From assembly GCA_014376535.1 (NCBI GenBank), contig JACMRH010000288.1:1-36538 (forward strand): 36,538 nt of DNA. The letters are read 5' to 3'. Source of the stretch: Cytophagales bacterium (GTDB lineage Bacteria; Bacteroidota; Bacteroidia; Cytophagales; UBA9547). Position 1 is the first letter of the stretch. Each line of letters starts with the position of its first letter. Of this stretch, positions 23,302 through 31,533 are shown one piece after another. The notes beneath the pieces were generated by a model. It was given only the letters and a program-made list of their open reading frames with translations, was not told the origin of the DNA and did no database searches. The position numbers and the translations under genes are program-made.

Positions 23302-25494
23302 CTATCTAATGAAAAGCATTTCTCTGTATTTAGGCAGAGGCCAAGCTTCGTCAGAAACGGTTAATTCCAGTTTATCAACACAATAGCGGATTTTGTCAAA
23401 GTAAGGTTTTACTTTTTCGCAATATGCAATTGCCCTGTCTTTTGCATCTTCCATTGCATTAGCCACTTTTCTTTCTTCAATCATAGCTTCAACATCTTCA
23501 TTGATAGAATCTATGAATTTAGAAATCTCAATAATATTATCTTTAAGTGTTTTATTAGCCATTTCACCCATTCCTATTTCTTTCAAGCCTCTTAGGTTGT
23601 CAATCAATAGATTTTGGTATTTAATTGCAACAGGAATAACATGGTTAATGGCAAGGTCTCCAATTACACGAGATTCAATCTGCACTTTTTTCACGTATTC
23701 CTCTAACATAATTTCATAACGGGCATGAAGTTCACGCTCACTCATGATGCCACTTCCAACAAGAAGTTTTTGTGCTTTGTCTGTTACAAAGAAATCTAAA
23801 GCATGCGCAGTAGTAGGAACATTGTTCAAGCCACGTTTTTTAGCTTCATCTTTCCACTCATCAGAATAACCATTTCCTTCAAAACGGATAGCTTTCGATT
23901 TGATTGTGTAGTCACGTAATACATTAATTATGGCAACCTCTTTCTTAGTGCCTTTGTTGATTTGTTTGTCAACATCCACTTTGAATTTTGTAAGCTGATC
24001 TGCCACTATTGCATTTAAGATCATCATTGGACTAGCACTATTTGCAGTACTTCCAACAGCCCTGAACTCAAATTTATTACCTGTAAAAGCAAAAGGTGAA
24101 GTACGGTTACGGTCTGTGCTGTCTAAAATGATTGCAGGTATTTTGTTGATACCCATTTTCATGTAAACATTATCGCCTTTGTCAACCTTTACTTTTGCGT
24201 TTTTCTCTAACTCATCCAATACTGCTGTCAGCTCAGAACCAACAAATACAGACATGATCGCAGGCGGAGCTTCGTTAGCACCCAATCTGTGGTCGTTTCC
24301 TGCTGATGCGATAGACGCTCTTAAAAGGTCGGCATACTCATAAACAGCCATAATGGTGTTTACAAAGAAAGTAAGGAACCAAAGGTTTTCTTTTGGTTTG
24401 CTGCTTGGAGCCAATAAGTTTCTTCCAGTGTTTGTAGCAATTGCCCAGTTATTGTGTTTACCGCTTCCGTTAATACCTGCGAAAGGTTTCTCATGGAAAA
24501 GAACTTTCAGATTGTGTTTTTCTGCCACTTTCTCCATTACATCCATCAATAGAATGTTGTGATCGACAGAAAGGTTTATTTCTTCGAAAACTGGAGCGCA
24601 CTCAAACTGACTTGGTGCAACTTCATTGTGACGGGTACGAACTGGTATACCTAGCTTTTGTGCTTCGATTTCAAAATCAACCATAAAGTTGTGAACCCTT
24701 GGAGGGATTGAACCAAAATAATGATCTTCTAATTGCTGGCCTTTTGCAGGTGCATGACCGAAAACAGCTCTTCCAGACATAACAAGGTCTGGGCGTGCGT
24801 AATAAAATGCTCTGTCGATAAGGAAATATTCTTGCTCAGGGCCTAAGGTTGCGTAAACTTTATTTACATCAGTATCAAAATACTGGCAAACTTCTGTTGC
24901 AGCCTTGTCAAGAAGTGCAAGAGACTTTAATAATGGAGTTTTATAATCTAAAGCTTCACCTGTGTAAGAAACAAATATTGTAGGGATACAGAGAGTTTTA
25001 CAAGTTCCTTGCTCAAATATAAAAGCGGGTGAAGTTGGATCCCAGGCTGTGTAACCACGAGCTTCGAAAGTATTTCTGATTCCACCATTTGGGAATGAAG
25101 AAGCATCTGGCTCTTGTTGTATTAATGCAGAACCTTTAAAACGCTCTAAAACACGTCCACCATCAGTAGGCTCGAAGAAACCATCATGTTTTTCAGCGGT
25201 TGTACCAGTTAATGGCTGAAACCAGTGTGTATAATGAGTTACACCCTTTTCCATTGCCCATGTTTTCATAGCTGAAGCAACTGAATCTGCTAATGAAGCA
25301 TCGATTCTTTCACCTTTGTCAATAACCGAAGCAAGTCTTTTAAAAGTTTCCGGTGAAAAATACAAACGCATTTTCTCTCTGTCGAAAACATTGCTACCAT
25401 AAAAATCAGAAACTTTGGCTGCAGGAGGAGTAACTTCTATAGTTGGTCTGCTTTGAGCCATTTCGAGGGCTTTTCTTCTTAAATCTGCTGACAT
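23302..25494 (-). CDS. glnN: Type III glutamine synthetase (GlnN)
   Basis: ATP-dependent synthesis of glutamine from glutamate and ammonia by the large GSIII class (about 730 residues, hexamer pairs), typical of Bacteroidota and cyanobacteria. Features: N-terminal GSIII domain (VFDREKMRLYFSPETFKRL; VTHYTHWFQPLTGTTAEKHDGF), metal-binding Glu segment LGPEQEYFLID, NGSGKHNNWAIATNTGRNLLAPS for the active-site His/Asn loop, AGNDHRLGANEAPPAIMS, and the C-terminal GSIII helical region rich in Lys/Glu. It would fix ammonia released by the neighbouring urease. It has its own terminator and lies in the same direction as the urea series and asnB. Confidence 0.95.
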   Translation of the reverse strand: MSADLRRKALEMAQSRPTIEVTPPAAKVSDFYGSNVFDREKMRLYFSPETFKRLASVIDKGERIDASLADSVASAMKTWAMEKGVTHYTHWFQPLTGTTAEKHDGFFEPTDGGRVLERFKGSALIQQEPDASSFPNGGIRNTFEARGYTAWDPTSPAFIFEQGTCKTLCIPTIFVSYTGEALDYKTPLLKSLALLDKAATEVCQYFDTDVNKVYATLGPEQEYFLIDRAFYYARPDLVMSGRAVFGHAPAKGQQLEDHYFGSIPPRVHNFMVDFEIEAQKLGIPVRTRHNEVAPSQFECAPVFEEINLSVDHNILLMDVMEKVAEKHNLKVLFHEKPFAGINGSGKHNNWAIATNTGRNLLAPSSKPKENLWFLTFFVNTIMAVYEYADLLRASIASAGNDHRLGANEAPPAIMSVFVGSELTAVLDELEKNAKVKVDKGDNVYMKMGINKIPAIILDSTDRNRTSPFAFTGNKFEFRAVGSTANSASPMMILNAIVADQLTKFKVDVDKQINKGTKKEVAIINVLRDYTIKSKAIRFEGNGYSDEWKDEAKKRGLNNVPTTAHALDFFVTDKAQKLLVGSGIMSERELHARYEIMLEEYVKKVQIESRVIGDLAINHVIPVAIKYQNLLIDNLRGLKEIGMGEMANKTLKDNIIEISKFIDSINEDVEAMIEERKVANAMEDAKDRAIAYCEKVKPYFDKIRYCVDKLELTVSDEAWPLPKYREMLFIR

Positions 25495-25536
25495 ACGATT
25501 ATTTTTAACGTTACGGTTTTAAGGTTGAATACAACA

Positions 25537-25544
25537 CAAAAATA
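25537..25544 (-). promoter_or_regulatory. Possible Bacteroidota -7 box upstream of glnN
   Basis: On the minus strand TATTTTTG matches the Bacteroides-type -7 consensus TAnnTTTG, 43 bp before the glnN start codon. No good -33 TTTG was found at the proper distance, and such AT-rich words occur by chance here, so this is a weak call. Confidence 0.25.
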
Positions 25545-25714
25545 TAAAAATCACTCAAAATATATGGTATTTGTAACTTTTTTTTCTGTTTTATTTAAAT
25601 TATTGTCGATTTTGAAACCATATAACTTAAAAAATTGCGAAAACAAGAGAAAAAAATCAATTTTTTGAACTTAAGCTCAAATATTGGTTTTTTTTAAGCA
25701 ATTATGATTTTTTA

Positions 25715-27613
25715 CTAAAGCTCACCATCAACCTTTAACATTTTAAAGAACCAAATTTGAAAATTCAAAATTGTCCAGATTTGAGTGGCAGAGTTATCAG
25801 GTTTTGAGGAATTAAGTTTTACTATTAACTCATTTATATACTGTGAACTGAAAATATTTTGTTCCTGAACCAGTTCTGTGTTAAGATATTTTACAATAAG
25901 GAAACTCAAATCATTTTGCAACCATTTAGTTAAGGGAACTTCAAAACCTCTTTTTGGTCTGTCAAAAACTGCTCCAGGCAAGTATGACCTGAACGTATCT
26001 TTTAAGATTTTTTTAGCAACAGAACCTGATACCTTATCACTTTCACTGAGAGTAAAGGCAAAATCAACAACACGACTATCTAAAAATGGATTTCTTAGTT
26101 CCATGCTGTTGGCCATGCTCATTCTATCTGCCTTAACTAACATATCGCCTTCTAAAACCATGTCTATGTCAGCTGCCAGCAAATAATTGAGATTGTAATT
26201 TTCTAATTGATTTGTTTTATCTTTTTTGAAGGTTTTAAAACAAGAAGCTGAAAGTTTTGAATTTGTAAAAGGAGACAGAGAATTTAAAACGCTTTTTTCC
26301 GGATTAAAGCAACACCAGCTCCAATAACGTTCTTGTACAGATAAGCTTGCTGAACTACTATACTTTTTAACTTTTCTTAAAGCATTTCCGATGTTTGCTC
26401 CTCTGGATTCGGGAAGATGTTTTAGGAAAGGCGCAATTTTGGAGGCAATTGAGGTAAAAATGCCACCGTTTCTAATCTTCATTTCGGCAATATGCTTATT
26501 GTATCCACCAAATACTTCATCAGCTCCATCGCCTGTCAATGCTACAGTCGCAAAATTTCTAGTTTGAAGACATAAATTGAAAACTGCAATTGCTGAAGAA
26601 TCTGCAAAAGGTTCGTCGGTATATTCAAGCATGCGTTCAACATTTTCCAGCAAAAGGTTTTCAGTTAAATGGAGAGTATAATGTTCAAGTCCCAAAAGCT
26701 TTGCAACATTTTCAGCATACTTACTTTCATCAAAAGATTTATCTCCTTTAAATCCGATTGAAAATGATTGAATATCTGGTTTATGTCGTTTTGCTAATAA
26801 TGATACTATGGAAGAATCTACTCCACCACTTAGAAAAACTCCAACAGGAACATCACTAACTAACCGGTCCTGAACTGCAAGGTCTAAAAGTGTGTCTAGT
26901 TTCTGCTTTTTTGTGTCATAATTTTCCTTTGATTCTTTAATTAATAAAGAATAATATTTTTGAAAATCCTCTTTGCCATTTTTATCAACTGATAGGCAAT
27001 GAGCTTGTTTTAACTTATAAACACCTTCTAAAATGCAATTTGTTGCTGGTAAGTAGGTTAGTTGCAGGTAAATAAAGAGTGAGTCGTAATCTATTTTTTT
27101 AGGTATGCCTAGTTTTATAAGTGCCTTAAGTTCAGATGCAAATGCGATGTAATTTTCATTCTTATATATATACAATGGTTTTACCCCGTACTTATCCCTT
27201 GCCAGTATCAATTTTTGGGTAAGCCTATCGTAAAATGCAAATGCAAAGAATCCGTTTAAACTGTCGAGGCATTTTGTACCCTCGTTAATTAGCAAATGCA
27301 ATAAAACTTCGGTATCAGATTCTGTTCTGAAATGTGTTCCAGATAATTGAAGATCACGCTTTAGCAATTGATAATTGAAAATCTCTCCATTGAAAATCAG
27401 AGTGTAGCGACCGCTTGAATCTTGGAATGGTTGGTTAGAAGCAGGATCTAAGTCAATAATAGCTAACCTGGAATGGCCCAATGCGATATTTTTATCCAAA
27501 TAAAAGCCACTAGCATCCGGTCCACGTTGTTTTAGGCAACTAATGGCATTCTTTAATGCAGAAACATCTGCAAATTCTTCATCAAACCTGAAAATTCCAG
27601 CGATTCCGCACAC
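25715..27613 (-). CDS. asnB: Asparagine synthetase, glutamine-hydrolysing (AsnB)
   Basis: Class II amidotransferase making asparagine from aspartate, glutamine and ATP. The true start is the GTG at 27613: it places the catalytic Cys at position 2 (V/M-CGIAGIFRFDEE), as this family requires for a free N-terminal nucleophile. Starting further upstream would add a 34-residue leader and block the active site. Residues 2-~190 are the Ntn glutaminase domain (QRGPDASG, GHSRLAIIDL, NGEIFNY, TESDTEVLLHL). About 215-600 is the synthetase domain with the PP-loop FLSGGVDSS and LTGDGADEVFGGYNKH. The length of 632 is normal. It is divergent from hisF across 92 bp and follows glnN in the same direction. Confidence 0.92.
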   Translation of the reverse strand: MCGIAGIFRFDEEFADVSALKNAISCLKQRGPDASGFYLDKNIALGHSRLAIIDLDPASNQPFQDSSGRYTLIFNGEIFNYQLLKRDLQLSGTHFRTESDTEVLLHLLINEGTKCLDSLNGFFAFAFYDRLTQKLILARDKYGVKPLYIYKNENYIAFASELKALIKLGIPKKIDYDSLFIYLQLTYLPATNCILEGVYKLKQAHCLSVDKNGKEDFQKYYSLLIKESKENYDTKKQKLDTLLDLAVQDRLVSDVPVGVFLSGGVDSSIVSLLAKRHKPDIQSFSIGFKGDKSFDESKYAENVAKLLGLEHYTLHLTENLLLENVERMLEYTDEPFADSSAIAVFNLCLQTRNFATVALTGDGADEVFGGYNKHIAEMKIRNGGIFTSIASKIAPFLKHLPESRGANIGNALRKVKKYSSSASLSVQERYWSWCCFNPEKSVLNSLSPFTNSKLSASCFKTFKKDKTNQLENYNLNYLLAADIDMVLEGDMLVKADRMSMANSMELRNPFLDSRVVDFAFTLSESDKVSGSVAKKILKDTFRSYLPGAVFDRPKRGFEVPLTKWLQNDLSFLIVKYLNTELVQEQNIFSSQYINELIVKLNSSKPDNSATQIWTILNFQIWFFKMLKVDGEL

Positions 27614-27705
27614 TTTAATCCTTTTTAATGTTGCAAAATACAAGATATCCTTTCTTAATTTTCTATAAAAGTGTAAATCGTGCAGGATATAAATTTGAAA
27701 GTATA

Positions 27706-28461
27706 ATGCTGGCAAAGCGCATCATTCCTTGTTTAGATATTAAAGACGGTAAAACTGTAAAGGGAGTAAATTTTCTAGAACTAAAAGATGCTGGAGATCC
27801 GGTAGAATTGGCGAAATTATATGCCGAGCAGGGAGCGGATGAATTGGTATTTCTGGATATAACGGCAACTGTTGAAAAAAGAAAAACTCTGGTAGAATTG
27901 GTAAAAAAGATTGCTTCGGTAATCAATATTCCCTTTACTGTTGGTGGAGGTATTTCATCTATCGAGGATGTATCTGCATTGTTAAATGCCGGGGCAGACA
28001 AGATCTCCATCAATTCATCTGCAGTAAAAAGACCTGGATTGATTGATGAGCTTGCCTTGCAATTTGGTAGTCAGTGTGTTGTAGTTGCAATTGATACAAG
28101 AGAAGTAAATGGTTTTTCATTAGTACATACTCATGGAGGAAGAACATCTACAGATATTGTGACACAGATTTGGGCTAAAGAGATTGAAAATAGGGGTGGA
28201 GGCGAAATTTTGTTAACCTCTATGGACCATGATGGGTGCAAGCAAGGATTTGCTAATCAACTAACCTCTGAAATTTCGTCCAATACAAATATTCCTGTCA
28301 TTGCTTCCGGAGGAGCGGGATCCATGTTAGATTTTTATGATGTTTTTACTCAAGGACAAGCCGATGCTGGATTGGCTGCAAGCATTTTTCACTTTAAGGA
28401 AATAGAAATCCAGGAATTAAAATTGTTTTTGAAAAATAAAGGGATAGATATCAGAGTATAG
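27706..28461 (+). CDS. hisF: Imidazole glycerol phosphate synthase cyclase subunit HisF
   Basis: Cyclase of histidine biosynthesis: with ammonia from HisH it converts PRFAR to imidazole glycerol phosphate and AICAR. It is a TIM barrel of 251 residues starting at the ATG in [15 protein letters not shown], which carries catalytic Asp11; the second catalytic Asp lies in VVVAIDTRE. Phosphate-binding loops VGGGISS and SGGAGS and the SMDHDG motif are intact. An earlier in-frame ATG at 27628 adds a non-homologous leader and is rejected. No other his genes are in the window, so it is either a detached canonical hisF or a second copy. Shared glutamine/ammonia chemistry with asnB and glnN is suggestive only. 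Confidence 0.93.
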   Translation: MLAKRIIPCLDIKDGKTVKGVNFLELKDAGDPVELAKLYAEQGADELVFLDITATVEKRKTLVELVKKIASVINIPFTVGGGISSIEDVSALLNAGADKISINSSAVKRPGLIDELALQFGSQCVVVAIDTREVNGFSLVHTHGGRTSTDIVTQIWAKEIENRGGGEILLTSMDHDGCKQGFANQLTSEISSNTNIPVIASGGAGSMLDFYDVFTQGQADAGLAASIFHFKEIEIQELKLFLKNKGIDIRV

Positions 28462-28981
28462 CTTTTAGCTTAAAAAATTATTTTCAACGAAGATTCCCTT
28501 AATCCTTAATACAGTTAAATCCATATCTTTTGAATTAAAAAGATTTTTTTAAACATTGTTCAATATTGGATAATTATAAAATTGGCAGGCCTGCATGTCC
28601 AAAACAAGACACCTGTTAATCCCGAGCGGTAAGCTCAATTACCGAAATTAAAAATAGCAATGTTGTAATGGCTCTTGTTAGAAGGTTTCTTTTCTTAAGT
28701 GATATATTTTGTGTTATGATTTTGATGTTGCAAGGTTAGCCACATGCAATATGTCAACATACCAGAAATATATAAGTGGAAGCCGATGGTGTACAGATGG
28801 CTGAAAAATGTAATAGCTTGACTGGATCCATCAAGTTCATTTGTTTGGATGTTATATCTGGTCAAAAGTCAAAAGCTGAAACAGTTATCCGAAAATTGAG
28901 ATTGATACAGTAAAGGTTTTAGGCTAAGTCCTTTTGAAAACTTTAAAAAAAATAACAACATTACATTCTAAAACTACTTAT
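28462..28981. other. 520-bp intergenic region, no supportable gene
   Basis: The gap between hisF and the next secreted protein is AT-rich and broken by stops in all frames. The only clear structure is an inverted repeat CGGTAA-N6-TTACCG at 28627-28644. A 25-codon frame from 28744 (MQYVNIPEIYKWKPMVYRWL...) has no support as a gene. The region presumably holds the promoter of the T9SS gene at 28982, but no confident box was found. Confidence 0.5.
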
Positions 28982-30385
28982 ATGAGAAAAATTTACATTC
29001 TGTTGCTGGCTTTTTATTCTTTTCCTGCTTCCTCTCAGGTCATCCCAAATAATAATTTTGAGAATTGGATTTCAGATACCCAATTAAATGACTGGACTGT
29101 TGGAAATGCCGGAATACTTTCTTTTTACAATGCTCCTTCTACTATTTCAAAGAGCATAAATAAGTTTTCAGGGAGCTATGCACTTAAAATACAGAATAGT
29201 AAAGGGAGTTATATTAACAAATTTGGTACAAAAGTGGATACCATCTTTGGAGGATTAGTTACAACGGATGTTTCTATAAAAGGAAAAAGTGCACCAGGAT
29301 ATTTAAAAGGCCATATCAACTATTCTCTCGCGGCGGGTGAAACTGCAGAAATATCTATCTCCTACAAATATGCGCTTACGAGAGGTTTTCGTACAAGACT
29401 TGAAGCTATCAAACAATTTACAGGTTCAAGCGGTGGAGTATATGTGCCATTTACCTTACCGATAAATCAATACTATCATCCTGACCGGTTCTCAGATACA
29501 TTATTTATTACAATATCGACTTTTAAATTTGAAAATTCTGTGCAACGTGCTGTTTCTGAGCAATCTAATATTGTAATTGATAGTTTAGGTTTTGTTGGAA
29601 TAATGCCGGCAATTGAAGTTCCAGCTATCGGTACTGTTCTCAATGGGGGTTTTGAATCCTGGTCAAATATTGAAGGGAATAATATTCCTGATAACTGGCA
29701 TTTTTACGGTACATCTGCAGTTTTAAGAAACACCAGAATTGAACAGACAACAGATTTTCATTCAGGAAAGCTTGCCGCAAAAATGTCGATTGACCATGTT
29801 AATGATCCAGGTGTTTTATATACTTTTTCAAGGGCAACTACAGAATCAAAGTATCTGAATGGTTATGCAAAGTTTAATTTATCCGCTTCAGCAAAGGATA
29901 CTGTTTCAGTAACAGTTTTTAAATTTTCAAAAAGACAATTTGGAGATAAAATATTCGCATCCAAAGATTTTGCCGGTCAGAGTTCTTATCAGCCGTTTTC
30001 AATTAAATTGGACAACACCGTAATGCCTAACGATACATTGATGATATTTTACTATTTCTTGAACAGAGGAGTAGTGTCTCCTGAAGTATCAACATTTCAA
30101 CTTGATGATGTTTCAATTTCCTCAAATCCATTGGGCTTTGAAGAAGAAACTAATGCTCCACAGTACTTCACTGTTACGCCTAACCCTTCACAGTCAGGAA
30201 TATTTGTTTTGAATGGGTACAGGGAGATTAAAGATTTTAAAGTTTATAATTCAGAGGGAACAGAAACAATTGCACAATTCCAACATAGCCCGGACAATAT
30301 TGTAATAGATCTAAGCAACAATCCTAGGGGTATGTATTTTATTCATTCGGAATTGAATGGGCAATATTATAAACTCGTCTATTAG
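28982..30385 (+). CDS. Secreted T9SS-sorted protein with duplicated beta-sandwich domains
   Basis: A 468-residue exported protein. The ATG at 28982 starts directly on a signal peptide (MRKIYILLLAFYSFPASSQV); an in-frame start at 28934 adds a non-hydrophobic leader. Two related halves can be seen: NNNFENWISDTQLNDWTVG (about 23-41) and LNGGFESWSNIEGNNIPDNW (about 220-239). Each begins a module with NxxFExW...xxW, as in carbohydrate-binding-like/jelly-roll domains common in Bacteroidota surface proteins. The C-terminus (NPSQSGIFVLNG...DFKVYNSEGTE...IDLSNNPRGMYFIHSELNGQYYKLVY) is a type A T9SS sorting domain. No catalytic motif was recognised, so the role (adhesin, binding protein) is open. Confidence 0.78.
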   Translation: MRKIYILLLAFYSFPASSQVIPNNNFENWISDTQLNDWTVGNAGILSFYNAPSTISKSINKFSGSYALKIQNSKGSYINKFGTKVDTIFGGLVTTDVSIKGKSAPGYLKGHINYSLAAGETAEISISYKYALTRGFRTRLEAIKQFTGSSGGVYVPFTLPINQYYHPDRFSDTLFITISTFKFENSVQRAVSEQSNIVIDSLGFVGIMPAIEVPAIGTVLNGGFESWSNIEGNNIPDNWHFYGTSAVLRNTRIEQTTDFHSGKLAAKMSIDHVNDPGVLYTFSRATTESKYLNGYAKFNLSASAKDTVSVTVFKFSKRQFGDKIFASKDFAGQSSYQPFSIKLDNTVMPNDTLMIFYYFLNRGVVSPEVSTFQLDDVSISSNPLGFEEETNAPQYFTVTPNPSQSGIFVLNGYREIKDFKVYNSEGTETIAQFQHSPDNIVIDLSNNPRGMYFIHSELNGQYYKLVY

Positions 30386-30407
30386 AAATATTTTATCTCA
30401 AATTAAA

Positions 30408-30439
30408 AAACCATGGCCTGTTGCAATTGGCCATGGTTT
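30408..30439. terminator. Hairpin terminator after the T9SS protein gene
   Basis: AAACCATGGCC (30408-30418) pairs perfectly with GGCCATGGTTT (30429-30439), loop TGTTGCAATT. An A-run precedes and a short T-run ends the stem. It lies 23 nt after the stop codon of the plus-strand secreted protein and could also serve minus-strand transcripts. Confidence 0.75.
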
Positions 30440-30477
30440 ATGGATATAAAGACACAGTATAATCCAGAGAGCAAAAA

Positions 30478-30599
30478 TTATTTGTGCGGTAATTTTGCCA
30501 GTAATTTTTCTATATTATCAATAGCAATTGTAAACTTTCTTTAGAGCCCATTCTATCATTTTTCTCCATATGTGTGAGTGAGTTTTGAACATCAGTAGT
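30478..30599 (-). pseudogene. Possible degraded coding remnant downstream of the NmrA-like gene
   Basis: Minus-strand reading directly after the nmrA-like stop gives TTDVQNSLTHMEKNDRMGSK, and after frame changes MIEWALKKVYN and FTIAIDNIEKLLAKLPHK, ending at a stop at 30478-30480. The pieces in different frames have protein-like, helical composition and could be the tail of one frameshifted gene. No family was recognised, and chance is not excluded. Confidence 0.2.
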
Positions 30600-31469
30600 C
30601 TATAACCCAAATAGTCTTTTCAGACCTTCTTTTAAGTTGGTAGGCTTTCTCCCTAATTCATTTTTCAGATCGTCATATATATCAGCCTCCTGATTATTTC
30701 TTACGTCCGTTATAAAATCAGCTATTTTTAGGATAACAGATTCTGGCAAATTCCTTTGTTTCATTTGTGCATGATATAATTCATTCTCTACATTAGTGTA
30801 TTTTACTTCTTTGCCTGTAAGTTCTGTCAGAACAGCTGCAACGTCATGAAAGGTGTAGGTTTCACTTCCTGTAAAATTGTAAATTCTATTCCCTACCATG
30901 GTATTTAACAAAACATTCCCCATTGCTTCCCCCATTTCGCTTCTTAATGCGAATGAAACTTTACCATCACCGGCAGGCAAAAATATCCCATTCAGTAAAG
31001 CAGAGTTTCCACCAATAAATTGCGGAACCACATCCATATACAGAATGTTTCTAAAAAAAGTGTATTTAAGACCGCTCTTTATTATGTAATCTTCAGTTTG
31101 AAAGTGTTCTTTCATCAATTTATTAACAAGTGTGTCTGGGTTATTTAAACATCTGCTTGTATAGGCAATATGTTTAACACCCTTTTTACTGGCCATATCA
31201 ATCACATTTCTGTGTTCCAGCATTCTATCTCCCTGGTCTCCTGATGAAATTAGCAACACAGTTTCAACATCATTCATTGCGTTTTCAAGTGAAATAACAT
31301 TTTCATAGCTACCTAGAAATGCATTAAATCCTTTTGATTCAAAATCTTTTCTTTTTTCTTCATTTCGGGTTAGGATTGAAATTCCAGAAGGAGAGATTTT
31401 TTTTAACAAGGTTTCTATTACCGAACCACCCAGGTGTCCGGTTGCACCAGTAACCAATATTTTGCTCAT
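30600..31469 (-). CDS. NmrA-like NAD(P)-binding oxidoreductase (atypical SDR)
   Basis: A 289-residue cytosolic protein of the extended/atypical short-chain dehydrogenase group (NmrA, QorB-like). The N-terminal Rossmann motif is VTGATGHLGGSVIETLL, followed by ILTRNEEKRKDFESKGF (second strand, cofactor 2'-phosphate region), a VLLISSGDQGDR strand, and IAYTSRC in the position of the usual active-site strand. The usual SDR YxxxK pair is not evident, as in NmrA-type redox sensors and some quinone reductases. It lies alone, 65 bp upstream of the efflux pump stop, in the same direction. Function: NAD(P)H-dependent reductase or redox sensor; the substrate is unknown. Confidence 0.82.
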   Translation of the reverse strand: MSKILVTGATGHLGGSVIETLLKKISPSGISILTRNEEKRKDFESKGFNAFLGSYENVISLENAMNDVETVLLISSGDQGDRMLEHRNVIDMASKKGVKHIAYTSRCLNNPDTLVNKLMKEHFQTEDYIIKSGLKYTFFRNILYMDVVPQFIGGNSALLNGIFLPAGDGKVSFALRSEMGEAMGNVLLNTMVGNRIYNFTGSETYTFHDVAAVLTELTGKEVKYTNVENELYHAQMKQRNLPESVILKIADFITDVRNNQEADIYDDLKNELGRKPTNLKEGLKRLFGL

Positions 31470-31533
31470 ACTATTTTCTAAAGATTTAAATTTTATCAGT
31501 TAAGATAATGATGATATGAACTCCTCTTATTAA

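Noticed and set aside
27614-27715. N-terminal extension of AsnB from an ATG at 27715
   Set aside because: It would place 34 residues before the catalytic cysteine and overlap the hisF start region; the family needs Cys at position 2.
28627-28644. CGGTAA-N6-TTACCG inverted repeat as an operator
   Set aside because: A single short dyad with no known regulator and no second copy seen. It is noted in the intergenic entry but not promoted to a regulatory call.
28744-28821. 25-codon ORF in the hisF-T9SS gap
   Set aside because: Too short, no recognisable motif, and no supporting ribosome-binding site or neighbour.
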